A DNA stretch of 64,000 nucleotides from Paenibacillus_AB hodogayensis (GCF_039536325.1 NZ_BAAAYO010000002.1:620001-684000); one strand, 5' to 3'. Positions 9,598 through 19,598 are shown, numbered from the stretch's first letter. Made by a program: numbers and translations. The notes: generated by a model from the letters alone, not told the origin.

Positions 9598-11009
9598 ATT
9601 GATTCACCAAAATCAACACAAGATATTATAGTTCTTGCTTCTACATTAATGTTACATTCCTCCTCTAATAATCTCTTAAGCTGATATAAAGTCATCCACA
9701 TATAATCGTTATTATCAATTTCAACATCTTCAGTAGTTAAAACCAGCATATACCTATTTTCCGTTTGGAAAAATCTCCCTCCCTCCTCAGATAACATTTG
9801 ATCATATAATACAGTTCCCTCTCTATTATTTTGAAGAAAATAAGAAATAAACAAATCATCATCAGATGAAGAATTATGAACAGTTGGACCAATTTCTGGA
9901 CCTTTGAATAGTCCAGGTTCTTCACAACATTTTGCAAGGAAGTGGAGAACTCCATTAATTTTTTTAATTAAAAAACCATTTATTTTCGGATTATTATCTG
10001 AAACTATAGGCTGAGACCACGTACTTACTTCCCTATCTCTAGCAAATACTTCAAGGTAGTTTACCTCGAAATTGGGGTTTAACGGAGAATATATTCCCAC
10101 TTCATTTTCCAGCCAGTTATTGCTTTCAAAAATATTATTTAAATTTACCAATTCTGTTTTGAGAGAGTGAGAATCTCTTTTATTCTGTAGCCACTGTCTA
10201 ATTTCAAATAATGTATGCACCGCATAATCTTCATTCAAAGAAGAGAAAAGAAAATCTGAATTACCTAATTCTGCAATACCACTTTTCTTGATAAATTCAT
10301 AGAAATTGTTTACCGAAACCGGTTTTTCAGTAAAAGTCACTGCAGAAAATATACTACGTAAATCCATATTAATTATATTAGAAAATTTCAAAAGTTCTGT
10401 TACTTGTCTAAAGGTTATCCATTTATAACCTTGTTGTAAGTTAATATCCTCACCAGGTTTCAGTTGCACTATAATATTTTGATTTCTTTTACAATAAAAC
10501 TTTGAGCCCTGTTCAGATTGTAATTGACTATATATAATATTAACAGAGGGATGTTCAAAAAAATATTCGATATAAGGCACAGATTTTCCATTATGAACTT
10601 TTGTATAATTACTTTTTGTTGCTTGTACTGAAGGAGATATTTGCACATTTCCGATATTTCCAGGTTCAATTTTAAATTGTACTAAACAATAAACAACTCC
10701 ATTAATTTCCTTTAGAATAAGACCTAAAACTCCGTGTTCTGGTTGATTAATAATAGGTTGATATATTATATCATTGTTTTCTTTAAAAGATGTTTTAATG
10801 CCCTCAATTGAAAAAAATTTCCCAGTATTATGTCTTAAATTTCCTCCACTATCTTTATACCAAAGTTTTAATTTATTAAATTCGATTCTTTCATAATGAA
10901 ATTTGCAATTTAGCCGTTCGCGTTCTAAATCATCTCTTATTTTACTTGTATTTTCAATATACTCTGTTGATAACATACTTCTTAGGAAAGAAAGATTAAA
11001 ATGCTCCAT
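9594..11009 (-). CDS. NDP-hexose 2,3-dehydratase (EvaA/TylCVI family)
   Basis: 471 residues, full length. The protein consists of two similar halves, each with LKxINGVxxxLxxxxxEPG and GPxxxPxVxxS-type segments: KEINGVVYCLVQFKIEPGN with QISPSVQATKSNY in the first half and KKINGVLHFLAKCCEEPG with PEIGPTVHNSSSDD in the second. This internal duplication and the EPG and WMT(L/F)xQ motifs are characteristic. The enzyme removes the C2 hydroxyl of dTDP-4-keto-6-deoxyglucose, the committed step to 2,6-dideoxy sugars. These enzymes are best known from antibiotic pathways and are less common in surface glycan loci. Confidence 0.9.
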   Translation of the reverse strand: MEHFNLSFLRSMLSTEYIENTSKIRDDLERERLNCKFHYERIEFNKLKLWYKDSGGNLRHNTGKFFSIEGIKTSFKENNDIIYQPIINQPEHGVLGLILKEINGVVYCLVQFKIEPGNIGNVQISPSVQATKSNYTKVHNGKSVPYIEYFFEHPSVNIIYSQLQSEQGSKFYCKRNQNIIVQLKPGEDINLQQGYKWITFRQVTELLKFSNIINMDLRSIFSAVTFTEKPVSVNNFYEFIKKSGIAELGNSDFLFSSLNEDYAVHTLFEIRQWLQNKRDSHSLKTELVNLNNIFESNNWLENEVGIYSPLNPNFEVNYLEVFARDREVSTWSQPIVSDNNPKINGFLIKKINGVLHFLAKCCEEPGLFKGPEIGPTVHNSSSDDDLFISYFLQNNREGTVLYDQMLSEEGGRFFQTENRYMLVLTTEDVEIDNNDYMWMTLYQLKRLLEEECNINVEARTIISCVDFGESI

Positions 11010-11024
11010 GTTATCCCCCTATAC

Positions 11025-11402
11025 TTATAAAGACTTACTTGTAATAATAACGCCTAAAACAATTATTAATAAACCTACTACCTTTAATAAGGATATTGAT
11101 TCATTGAATAGAAATATAGAAGAGAAAAATACAAGTACGAAAGAAAGACTCATAAATGGATAAGCATAACTAATCTCAAATTTCGTCATTGCCCCTATCC
11201 ATAAGACTGAGGCTACAAAAGCTGACAGAAATCCAGATAAAATATAAATATCTGAAAATACTTTTACTAAAAATCTTAATTTTTCTATCAAAGTTTCAGG
11301 CAATGCTCCATATCTTCCTACCCTCCATTTAATTATCAACTGACCATATACAGTAAAGAGGATCGTACCGATAATATAAAAATATCCCATATTTAACCTC
11401 AT
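11025..11402 (-). CDS. Four-helix SMR/EamA-like protein, ArnE/ArnF-type lipid-sugar flippase candidate
   Basis: 125 residues with four hydrophobic segments and little else, matching the half-size EmrE/ArnE/ArnF proteins. GTILFTVYGQLIIKWR near the N-terminus and the final ILGVIITSKSL helix fit. In Arn systems such proteins flip undecaprenyl-phosphate-aminoarabinose. It lies one base after the formyltransferase-like gene and 15 bases before the dehydratase gene, inside the operon. The function is inferred from size and context. Confidence 0.72.
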   Translation of the reverse strand: MRLNMGYFYIIGTILFTVYGQLIIKWRVGRYGALPETLIEKLRFLVKVFSDIYILSGFLSAFVASVLWIGAMTKFEISYAYPFMSLSFVLVFFSSIFLFNESISLLKVVGLLIIVLGVIITSKSL

Positions 11403-11403
11403 G

Positions 11404-12315
11404 TCATTTCATAGTTTTTCTCACAAAATTAAACTCTACACTTCCCATAGCCTCATTAGTAACATGTAATAACTTCAGCATCCCTCTACCACAAACAACA
11501 GTGGGATTTCCAACAGCATCGATTGACCATATTTTCCCAGGGTATCTAATAGCAAAATTGATATCATCTTGAACTTCACTTTGCCAAACAATAATTTTGT
11601 TGTTATCTAAATAAGTATATGCTCCTGGATAAGGGGTACTTATTGCTCTTATAAAATTGAAAATTTCTTCACTTGATTTATTCCAATCAATTTGGCAATC
11701 CTCAGGACCTCTCCATGCACTATAAGTCGCCTTAGAATCATCCTGAATTATTCCTTCTAAATCATTTTTCTCTATTCTATCCAACAACTCTATTACGGCT
11801 TCCTTGAACAATTCGGATTGCAACGAAATAATCTCTTTAATATACATATCGGAAGTATCTTTTATTCTTTTTTGAATTAATATCGGTCCACTATCGACAT
11901 CTTGATGGGAAAAGATTACGCTCATCCCAATTTCCTTCTCTCCACATATTACTGCTGTAGGTGTAGGTGCAAAACCTCTATATTTAGGCAACAAAGAGTC
12001 GTGAAATATTATGAATTTATTTTCAAGATGATTGTTAATTTCTAATGGTAACAAATAGCGCCACCCTATTGTGATTACCTCTGTTATTTTATATTTTTCA
12101 ATAAACCCTATTAAGTCTTTCTTCAAATCTCTCCACCACAAGAACTCTATAGTAGATTCACTACAAAATTGTTCAATCTTCTCTGAATAGCTTTCTCTTA
12201 CATTAACTTCTCTAAAAGTAGATACTAACCCAATAAACTCTTTCCTTTTAGAGTAAACTTCTTTAATAACCTCATAACCTTTCTGGGTCGCTACCAAAAA
12301 TAATATTCTTTTCAT
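11404..12315 (-). CDS. Sugar N-formyltransferase-like protein
   Basis: 303 residues. Formyltransferase fold: HDSLLPKYRGFAPTPTAVIC, then DVDSGPIL, then a C-terminal OB-like domain (about 210-303, with AISTPYPGAYTYL), the layout of Fmt and the ArnA N-terminus. Of the usual Asn-x-His...Asp catalytic set the His (FHDSLL) and Asp (VDSG) are present, but the Asn position, two before the His, is Ile (FIIFH). It could be a subfamily with altered chemistry. Its stop is one base from the flippase gene and its start overlaps the ArnC-like stop. A 4-amino sugar made by the operon would be the natural substrate. Confidence 0.75.
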   Translation of the reverse strand: MKRILFLVATQKGYEVIKEVYSKRKEFIGLVSTFREVNVRESYSEKIEQFCSESTIEFLWWRDLKKDLIGFIEKYKITEVITIGWRYLLPLEINNHLENKFIIFHDSLLPKYRGFAPTPTAVICGEKEIGMSVIFSHQDVDSGPILIQKRIKDTSDMYIKEIISLQSELFKEAVIELLDRIEKNDLEGIIQDDSKATYSAWRGPEDCQIDWNKSSEEIFNFIRAISTPYPGAYTYLDNNKIIVWQSEVQDDINFAIRYPGKIWSIDAVGNPTVVCGRGMLKLLHVTNEAMGSVEFNFVRKTMK

Positions 12316-13283
12316 TACATCAGCATCCTTTCATTATTGATATCTTTTTTAGCTATAAATTCTGAAATAATGTATACAGGTCTTTTTTTGACTTCGTCAA
12401 ATGTTCTACATAGATATACCCCAATAATACCCAAAAGCGAGATAATAAGACCAGACAAAAACCAAATTGACACAATAAGACTTGGCCAGCCTTCGAAACC
12501 CTTTATCCCCATTAATGCTCTAATAACAATAAACACAGCGTATGAAAAGGATATAGTAGCAATAAAAAAACCTAATCTAATTGCTAGTCTTAAAGGCTTA
12601 TCAGAGAAAGCAATAATAACATTAAAAGCAAGTTTAAATAGTTTGGAAAGTGAATAGCTTGATTTACCGTGCTCCCTTTCTTGATGGTTAATATTTACAG
12701 ATGATCTTTTAAAACCCACCCATTTAACTGTGGTTGGAAAATATTTCAGGGACTCTTTCATACTAACTATAGCATTAATTACCTTTCTGTTATAAATACC
12801 AAAGTTAGCAGCTTCCCCATCTTGTTTCGTATCAGTTAAATAACTAAAAAAATGATAAAAAGCTTTTGAAGACATTTTTTTCAAAAAACTATCTTTTCTA
12901 TTTTTCCTTAGAGCAATTACAATGTCATAGCCTTCGCAAGCTTTCTTGTATAAATTTAATATTTCTTCGGGTGGATCTTGTAAGTCGCAATCCATCACAA
13001 CAGTCCACTCACCTCTAGCATGGTCCAATCCTGCAGTTATTGCATAGTGCTGCCCAAAATTACGAGATAAGTTTATACCAACTATTTTCTCATCTTGCTC
13101 TGCTATTTTTTTGATAATACTCCAAGAATCATCTGGACTGCAATCATTTACTAGTATAATCTCATAGTCCTCTGAGATTATACCTATACTAGATTTTAAT
13201 CTTGAGCATAAGGGAATTAAACTTTGAGGCGAACCATATACCGGAATCACAACAGAGATACATATATTATTATTTATGTTCAT
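12315..13283 (-). CDS. ArnC/GtrB-like polyprenyl-phosphate glycosyltransferase (GT2)
   Basis: 322 residues. N-terminal GT-A domain with SVVIPVYGSPQSL, VNDCSPDDSW, NFGQHYAITAGLDHARGEW and the metal-binding DCDLQDPPEE; then two transmembrane helices near 235 and 270. This is the layout of ArnC, GtrB and dolichol-phosphate mannose synthase, which transfer one sugar from a nucleotide to a polyprenyl monophosphate. Its 5' end overlaps rmlB by 14 bases. It should load the deoxysugar of this operon onto undecaprenyl phosphate. Confidence 0.9.
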   Translation of the reverse strand: MNINNNICISVVIPVYGSPQSLIPLCSRLKSSIGIISEDYEIILVNDCSPDDSWSIIKKIAEQDEKIVGINLSRNFGQHYAITAGLDHARGEWTVVMDCDLQDPPEEILNLYKKACEGYDIVIALRKNRKDSFLKKMSSKAFYHFFSYLTDTKQDGEAANFGIYNRKVINAIVSMKESLKYFPTTVKWVGFKRSSVNINHQEREHGKSSYSLSKLFKLAFNVIIAFSDKPLRLAIRLGFFIATISFSYAVFIVIRALMGIKGFEGWPSLIVSIWFLSGLIISLLGIIGVYLCRTFDEVKKRPVYIISEFIAKKDINNERMLM

Positions 13284-14319
13284 TTGACAAATACCACTCC
13301 ACTGTCTTCTTTATTCCACTTTCAAAACCCTCTTCTATGTGCCATTTCAATTCTTCTTTAATTTTTGAAGCATCAATAGCATAACGCCTGTCATGACCGG
13401 GCCTATCCTTTATAAATTTAATAAGCTGCTTATAAGATGAGAATCCTGTGTTGCTACCTTTTGGTAAAGGTCTGTAGTAATCTAATAGTTCACATACATA
13501 ATTCGCTATATAATTATTACTACGTTCATTATCTCCACCTATATTATAGGTTTCACCTGACCTCCCCTTATGAAAGACTAAGTCAATTGCTTTACAATGA
13601 TCCTCTACATATAACCAATCTCTAACGTTTTTACCATCACCATAAATAGGTATATCCTTAAAAGATAAAGCTTTTGTAATAATGGTTGGGATAAGCTTCT
13701 CTAAGTGTTGATGAGGGCCATAATTATTTGAACAGTTTGTAGTCACAACATTCATACCATATGTGTGGAAATAGCTCCTAACAACTAAATCAGAACTTGC
13801 TTTACTTGCACTATAGGGACTATTAGGGGCATAGGAAGTTTCTTCTGTAAAGTATCCAGTTTCACTAAGTGAGCCATAAACCTCATCTGTAGATATATGA
13901 TGAAATCTACTATCTCGATATCCTTCCTTCCATTGAAACGGTTCCGACATCCAGTATTTCCTAGCCACATCTAGTAGATTAAATGTACCAATTACATTTG
14001 TTTTCATAAACACTTCTGGGTTATTGATAGAGTTATCAACATGTGACTCTGCTGCAAAATGGATGACACCTCTAACATCAAAATGAGCAAATAAATGCTC
14101 CAACAGTTGTCTATTGCATATATCTCCCTTAACAAAATAATATCGCTCGTTGTTCCTTAATTTCGAAATATATGAAGTATTACTGGCATAGGTTAATAAA
14201 TCTAGGTTAATAACTTTATACTTAGGGTTTTGTTTCAAAAAAATCGGAATAAAATTTAAGCCTATGAACCCAGCTCCACCTGTTATTAAAATACACTTCA
14301 TATCAGTATCCCCTTTCAA
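13270..14319 (-). CDS. rmlB: dTDP-glucose 4,6-dehydratase
   Basis: 349 residues. NAD-binding TGGAGFIGLNFIP at the N-terminus, HFAAESHVDNSI, STDEVYGSL and the YSASKAS (YxxxK) catalytic motif are all typical of RmlB. It converts dTDP-glucose to dTDP-4-keto-6-deoxyglucose. It follows rmlA by 17 bases. Because rmlC and rmlD are not in the window, the product probably feeds the 2,3-dehydratase of the same operon and not dTDP-rhamnose. Confidence 0.96.
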   Translation of the reverse strand: MKGDTDMKCILITGGAGFIGLNFIPIFLKQNPKYKVINLDLLTYASNTSYISKLRNNERYYFVKGDICNRQLLEHLFAHFDVRGVIHFAAESHVDNSINNPEVFMKTNVIGTFNLLDVARKYWMSEPFQWKEGYRDSRFHHISTDEVYGSLSETGYFTEETSYAPNSPYSASKASSDLVVRSYFHTYGMNVVTTNCSNNYGPHQHLEKLIPTIITKALSFKDIPIYGDGKNVRDWLYVEDHCKAIDLVFHKGRSGETYNIGGDNERSNNYIANYVCELLDYYRPLPKGSNTGFSSYKQLIKFIKDRPGHDRRYAIDASKIKEELKWHIEEGFESGIKKTVEWYLSNEHK

Positions 14320-14336
14320 ATAAGTAAAGAGCCCTT

Positions 14337-15230
14337 TTAAGAGTAGTAATAAGGAAAAGTATTGTTACTTTCTATAAGGCTTAATAAATAATGACCATAC
14401 TCACTTTTGATTAGAGGTTTGGCAAGCTCAATTAGCTGTTCCTTATTAATATAGCCCAGTCTATAAGCTATTTCTTCCAAGCAAGCGACCTTAAGCCCTT
14501 GTCGCTGTTCGATAGTTTCGATAAACTGAGAAGCTTCAAGAAGAGAATTATGAGTCCCAGTGTCTAGCCAGGCAAATCCTCTACCTAATAATTCTACATT
14601 TAATTGTTCATTGTTTAAATAAATATTATTGAGGTCTGTTATCTCTAATTCATTTCTATTGGATGGTTTTATTTCTTTTGCATAACGGACAACTTCGTTA
14701 TCATAAAAATACAAACCTGTTACAGCATAATTTGACTTAGGGTGTAAAGGCTTTTCTTCTATTAAAGTTACCTTATTTTTGCTATCAAAAGCGACAACAC
14801 CAAAGCGGGAGGGGTCTTTTACTGGATACGCAAAAATAGTGGCTCCCTTTTTGCGCTGAACTGTTCTCTGCAAAACCGGCGTGAAACCTTGACCGTAAAA
14901 TATATTATCTCCAAGTATAAGTGCCACATTATCATCTTCAATAAACTGTTCACCAATAATAAATGCATGTGCTAGTCCCTCAGGCTTTTCCTGAACTAAA
15001 TAAGATAACTTAATTCCCAAATTTTCACCATTACCTAGTAGTTGCTCAAATCGTGGTGTATCCTCTGGCGTTGATATAATTAGAATCTCCCTGATCCCTG
15101 CCAACATTAAAACTGATAAAGGATAGTATATCATCGGTTTATCATAAACTGGGAGTAGTTGTTTTGAAATTGACTTTGTCAAGGGGTAGAGTCTAGTCCC
15201 ACTTCCGCCAGCAAGTACTATACCTTTCAT
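14337..15230 (-). CDS. rmlA: Glucose-1-phosphate thymidylyltransferase
   Basis: 297 residues with the signature GIVLAGGSGTRLYPLTKSIS, QLLPVYDKPMIYYPLS, LGDNIFYGQGF and EEKPLHPKSNYAVTGLYFYD. It makes dTDP-glucose and is the first gene of the minus-strand operon. ATG at 15230 follows GGAGGTTACC. Many RmlA enzymes are inhibited by dTDP-rhamnose; whether this one responds to a different end product is unknown. Confidence 0.97.
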   Translation of the reverse strand: MKGIVLAGGSGTRLYPLTKSISKQLLPVYDKPMIYYPLSVLMLAGIREILIISTPEDTPRFEQLLGNGENLGIKLSYLVQEKPEGLAHAFIIGEQFIEDDNVALILGDNIFYGQGFTPVLQRTVQRKKGATIFAYPVKDPSRFGVVAFDSKNKVTLIEEKPLHPKSNYAVTGLYFYDNEVVRYAKEIKPSNRNELEITDLNNIYLNNEQLNVELLGRGFAWLDTGTHNSLLEASQFIETIEQRQGLKVACLEEIAYRLGYINKEQLIELAKPLIKSEYGHYLLSLIESNNTFPYYYS

Positions 15231-15279
15231 TGGTAACCTCCATAAAATAATTAATTAGGACTTATTAGTTTTGTATCCG

Positions 15280-16240
15280 TAATTCAGGGTGGGGCGATAA
15301 GGCCGCAACGTAAAGAGAAAAAAAGAAAACCAAGCCTGCGTTCAAGAGTAATCATCAGCAAATGAACAGTATTGATGGAAAGGCTCATCTGTGAAAGGCA
15401 CACTCAAATAAGGTCAAGGCCACACTTGAACTTGACTTTTCGAATTTCCCTTCGAACGCATTACATTCAACGATATCCTTTTTGTTCAAGTTCCGCTGCT
15501 TGCTTGTCGACCTATCTTTCAGCGGTCGCCCCCAAACCGGGAAGCTAAACTTGATGTGATAAATTTTTTATCCGCCTTAATAGCAGCCGGATAACAATCA
15601 CACACCACAGAGGTAGTTTTCAATCATCTTCATCAGCGTTGTACTTACGTTGAGGTTGTTCCAAGACATACGATCCACAAGTCCGCAACCGTTCGCAATT
15701 CTGACGGTGATTTCCGCGACAACCTTTACGTTCGCTTTCACTTCCCACACACGATAGGGCGGATAGTTGGCAGATGAATACTCACAATCAGTCTTCGCTC
15801 TAGTGCCGCCGAACCTGTAAAGACTCTCAACTGTTGACATACGACTCTTGAATCCTCAACGCATCTTAACTTGCCCGACGATGATGATGAGGTCCCTTTC
15901 AATGAAGCCAAGCTACTATCGAATTGCTTTCTAAATCACTTTGTTCTCTGTCTTCGGTGCTTGCGCACTTTTCACATTAAGTACGGCTTCTCGATTTATC
16001 CTTTACTGTCTAGTGCAGTGTATCCCATTATCGCTTCGAGCTTCTTGCCGCTTTCTATGTCGGTCAATGGCATTCGCTCTTGAATGTTGATCGCTCCAAG
16101 CCCCATCCGCATACTGATCATCTACAGACCGCGAAAAGTGTTTATGAAAAATCTTTTTTCTGAATTCCCCTATAGTTCCAGCCCCCCAATCGTAGCCATC
16201 GATTAACTTCATCGAGAATACGCCGAAAGGTAAAAAGAAA
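15280..16240 (-). pseudogene. Decayed transposase (IS5/IS1182-like) between the two glycan operons
   Basis: No intact frame spans these 1.2 kb. On the minus strand, fragments such as FPVWGRPLKDRSTSKQ followed by ECNAFEGKFEKS (about 15425-15540) resemble the GRPxK...ERNAxEGKFG end of IS5/IS1182-type transposases. MSLSINTVHLLMITLERRLG after them would be the last helix. Upstream pieces (15598-15840, 16003-16212) are broken by stops. I saw no other gene between 15231 and 16488. Confidence 0.4.
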
Positions 16241-16488
16241 TCGCCTAGAGGATAAATTGATTGTCTAGATGATCAGCCGCCTGAACAAGCTCATCACTCC
16301 ATGTGCAAAGATTTTGGCTAGTTTCCAGAGCTATCTTTGCATAAGATTTCGACAAACTTGCCTCAACTCCTTGTTGTTATGCTGTTTATTGGCGAATCGA
16401 GATTCTATAAGTCCTAATTATTCAATACGCATAGGATAACTTCCTTACAAAAAGTAGAGGGGATAGGTTTGCTTTTTAAATGTTTTTC

Positions 16489-17961
16489 CTACTTAGTTAA
16501 AATATAAGAAATATCCTTATTCCAAGTTAGAATCGTAAAATCTTTTATTTGATAAATATTCTCCGGTTCACCAAACTTTCTTATTAAAACATCTTGGTTA
16601 ATATTCCCCCAATTGGAACTATCAAAAACAACAAAATTCGCCTTATCATTATACCAACTGCTTTTGGATAGCCAGGGATACGGAGTTATATCTTTTTCAT
16701 TTACAATTGGTCTTACTCTAACTTCTTCATCACTCTCTAAAGTAATTATAGACGAATTCCAGTATGATCCATAACCATATTTCAATCCCTTACCCCGCAA
16801 AAATTCTGTAACTTCCGCATGAAAAGCCACGGGCTTCTTGTATTCTACCTTTTGAAGAGTTGTAACAAAATAAAAGGCTAGGAGTATGAATAACACTGCA
16901 GTTATTTTTTTGTCTTCTAATCTATTTAAAGCATATTTACCAAGATAAATAGAAAAAAAGACAAACCCAGGTATAATATATCTTGTTGTCGCTAGATCAA
17001 TTGGCATGTTACTGCCAACATATTCAATTACATTTAGACAAACTGCAAGAATCAAGAATAATTCAAATGTTGATACTTTCATATTTATAGCTCTAACTGC
17101 TCGATAACACACCCAGCAAATCAAAATAAAAGTAAACAAATGAATAATTATGATTAGCGTGGAAACTGACATTGGTTTCCCAGTAAAGTTAGCTCCATAT
17201 AATTCTAAAATACCTTTTAGGGCTAACCCCAAGTTCTTTTTTAACTCCTCAATTTCTAAAAAACGTATGGTTCCAACACTAGGAATGCTGAGATCTATAA
17301 CAATAAGTACTATTTTCGATAAAACATAAGACATTATTACTGTTAATAGTGAGTAAATCTCATGCCTATCTCTGAAAATCCGGTACAGGCAAGCAAGTGA
17401 GAATGGAAGTACAAAGAACCATATAGCAAAAGGATCAGAAATCAGTACTATTGTTGTCGAAAAAAATAAGGAACCATACTTAATATATATATTATGGGCA
17501 TGTTCCCAAACAAAAAGACCAATTAAGCAGTAAACAAGCGAACTTATGTGCATTGGACCAGAAAATACCATATTTGAAAGAAACAAATTAGGGACCGCAA
17601 GAATGGAAAATGTAACTATTGCTCCTCTATAAGAAAATTTTTCGCCACTTTTTGCGCTTATCCACACACTTATGACAACTAATAAACCATACAATAAAGC
17701 GCTACTAACATAAATTACGTTAGTTGAAAAACCTACTATAGGTATCATCAAAGAATAAATAAGCAAATCTGTAGATATATAGGCTCCAGTCGATAAGTAC
17801 CACTCTCTTAAGAAAATATTCCCTTCAAGCATATCTTTAGCTTGTAGCACACTGTTTGCACCATCTGAATTCATCGGAACCCTAAGAGATAGAAAATAGT
17901 AATAAGAAGATACAAAACAAATAAAAACAAGTGTTAGGCCAATAAACCTAAATAGTTTCAT
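16489..17961 (-). CDS. Large polytopic GT-C-like membrane protein
   Basis: 490 residues with about eleven hydrophobic segments and a soluble C-terminal part (about 390-490). After the first helix is PMNSDGANSVLQAKDMLEGN, which puts Asp33 in the first outer loop, where GT-C glycosyltransferases carry their catalytic acid. No closer family is recognised. It lies alone between two transposase remnants, upstream of the deoxysugar operon and on the same strand. It may transfer the lipid-linked deoxysugar to a polymer outside the cell, but no direct sequence evidence fixes donor or acceptor. Confidence 0.6.
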   Translation of the reverse strand: MKLFRFIGLTLVFICFVSSYYYFLSLRVPMNSDGANSVLQAKDMLEGNIFLREWYLSTGAYISTDLLIYSLMIPIVGFSTNVIYVSSALLYGLLVVISVWISAKSGEKFSYRGAIVTFSILAVPNLFLSNMVFSGPMHISSLVYCLIGLFVWEHAHNIYIKYGSLFFSTTIVLISDPFAIWFFVLPFSLACLYRIFRDRHEIYSLLTVIMSYVLSKIVLIVIDLSIPSVGTIRFLEIEELKKNLGLALKGILELYGANFTGKPMSVSTLIIIIHLFTFILICWVCYRAVRAINMKVSTFELFLILAVCLNVIEYVGSNMPIDLATTRYIIPGFVFFSIYLGKYALNRLEDKKITAVLFILLAFYFVTTLQKVEYKKPVAFHAEVTEFLRGKGLKYGYGSYWNSSIITLESDEEVRVRPIVNEKDITPYPWLSKSSWYNDKANFVVFDSSNWGNINQDVLIRKFGEPENIYQIKDFTILTWNKDISYILTK

Positions 17962-18194
17962 ATACGCCTCCGCTATTTAAAAATGCTATGAACTTAAATA
18001 GTAGTGATACTGCCTTATAACTAGGGATAACAATACCTTTAAGATTTAGTTTGAAGCTACTCAAAGTTAAAATTAGGATTTTAGGAAGTGGATTAATTCT
18101 GAGAAAATATGAAAAAGTTCTATCTCTCATAAAGAGTACTTAATGACAATACACCATTATATTAATTAGAAAACATTCAATATTTATCAATGAC

Positions 18195-19340
18195 GTAAAA
18201 TAGTTTGTGTACCAAGTATTGGGCCTAACCGGCACAAAAAAAGTAGGGTATCCTCGGGACTGCGACACCACCAAGGAGGAACCCTACTCGATGACTACTA
18301 TACCCGAAAACCTGCTTTCAGATCTATTTGAAAATGTTGTCACTCAATTCGTAAAGGAAAACCTGGAGTCGATCATGAAGGCGGAAATGAAGCACTTCAT
18401 GGAAGACGAGCAGGAAGGGCAGCGTAACAGCCGTAACGGCTACTACAAACGCAGCCTCCACACCAAGTACGGACACATTGAAGACCTCGAAGTGCCGCGG
18501 GATCGCAATGGCCAGTTTCAGACGCATGTGTTCGAGCCGTACCAACGTCGAGACGGTTGGCTGGAGGAAGCCCGTGATCCAGATGTACAAAGGCGGCATG
18601 GGAATCCGGGACGTGGCTCGCTTTATCGAGGGTATGTTCGGCAGCCACTATTCGCCTACAACGGTCAGCAACATTACGGCAACCGTCCTCGAAGACATTC
18701 AGACCTGGCAGCAGCGCCCGCTGCAAAAGCGTTACGCCGTCATTTACTTGGACGGTCTCTACGTCAAGCTCAAACGCAGCACCGTGAGCGGCGAAGTCAT
18801 CTACTTTGCCATGGGCGTCGACGAGGACGGGAGCCGTCAGATCCTCGGCTTTTACGTCGGCGGCCAGGAGAGCGCAAACGGCTGGCGCGAGGTACTCAAG
18901 GATCTGTACAACCGCGGCGCCACCGAGGTCCTGCTCGGCGTATTTGACGGCCTGGCGGGGCTTGAGGAGGCTTTCCGCGAGACGTATCCGAAATCGGACG
19001 TGCAGCACTGCGTCGTGCACAAGGTTCGGGCCACGTTCCATAAGAAATGAAGGCATGAAGGAGCAATTGCCGACGCTGCTTACCTTCTACAAATATCCGC
19101 TTTTAATCAAGGACGCCATCTACACCTCCAATCCAATCGTGCGGATGAACAAAGAAATTCGCAAGCGGCTTAAACCGATGAACGGTTTGACCAACATGGA
19201 TGCTGCCGAAAAGATTTTATATCGCGAGGTCATCGACTATAACGAACGCTTCAAGAGCCCCGTCATCCGTGGCTTTGGAGATCCTGCTGTAAGGAAAAAA
19301 CTCGCTGAGATGTTTGAGGAACGGTCCCCCCGCTGATGAA
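18195..19340 (+). mobile_element. IS256-family element, decayed
   Basis: The remnant covers the transposase reading frame and its leader (GTGTACCAAGTATTGGG near 18207 could be part of the left end). I could not find a matching right end. It separates two genes of the minus-strand glycan cluster and is GC-rich against an AT-rich surrounding. Confidence 0.6.
18291..19336 (+). pseudogene. IS256-family (Mutator-type) transposase, frameshifted and deleted
   Basis: ATG 18291 follows AAGGAGGAA. The N-terminus reads ENLLSDLFENVVTQFVKENL and NSRNGYYKRSLHTKYG. The frame shifts near 18570, and the second frame gives YKGGMGIRDVARFIEGMFG, YAVIYLDGLYVKLKRSTVSG (first Asp), LLGVFDGLAGLEEAFRETYP (second Asp) and HCVVHKVRATFHKK, then stops at 19048. 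The third piece starts inside the C-terminal domain (TSNPIVRMNKEIRKRLKPMN), so a segment with part of the active site is missing. It is not functional. Confidence 0.88.
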
Positions 19341-19598
19341 AGGGCAAAAGCGGAATCGAACTCCCGCGCCTTCGCTTGGGCTACGCTTTCCAGCTTCACG
19401 ATATCTGTACGCACATAACGATGAGATACCTTACTTACACAAACTTCTTGACGCTACCTATTTATGTTGTCCAGATCGTTTTTTTTGATAGGGAAATACA
19501 GTTTAATGAATGAATTCTAGTTTTAAACACTGGCCTCCATACTATTCTCACGCTCATATTTCGACTATGACTCGTTGCTTATTAAATATATTCAAGAA

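Noticed and set aside
15231..16488. Possible independent small genes between the two glycan operons
   Set aside because: The frames have no ribosome sites, change frame and carry stops, and two pieces resemble transposase, so they were merged as one decayed element.
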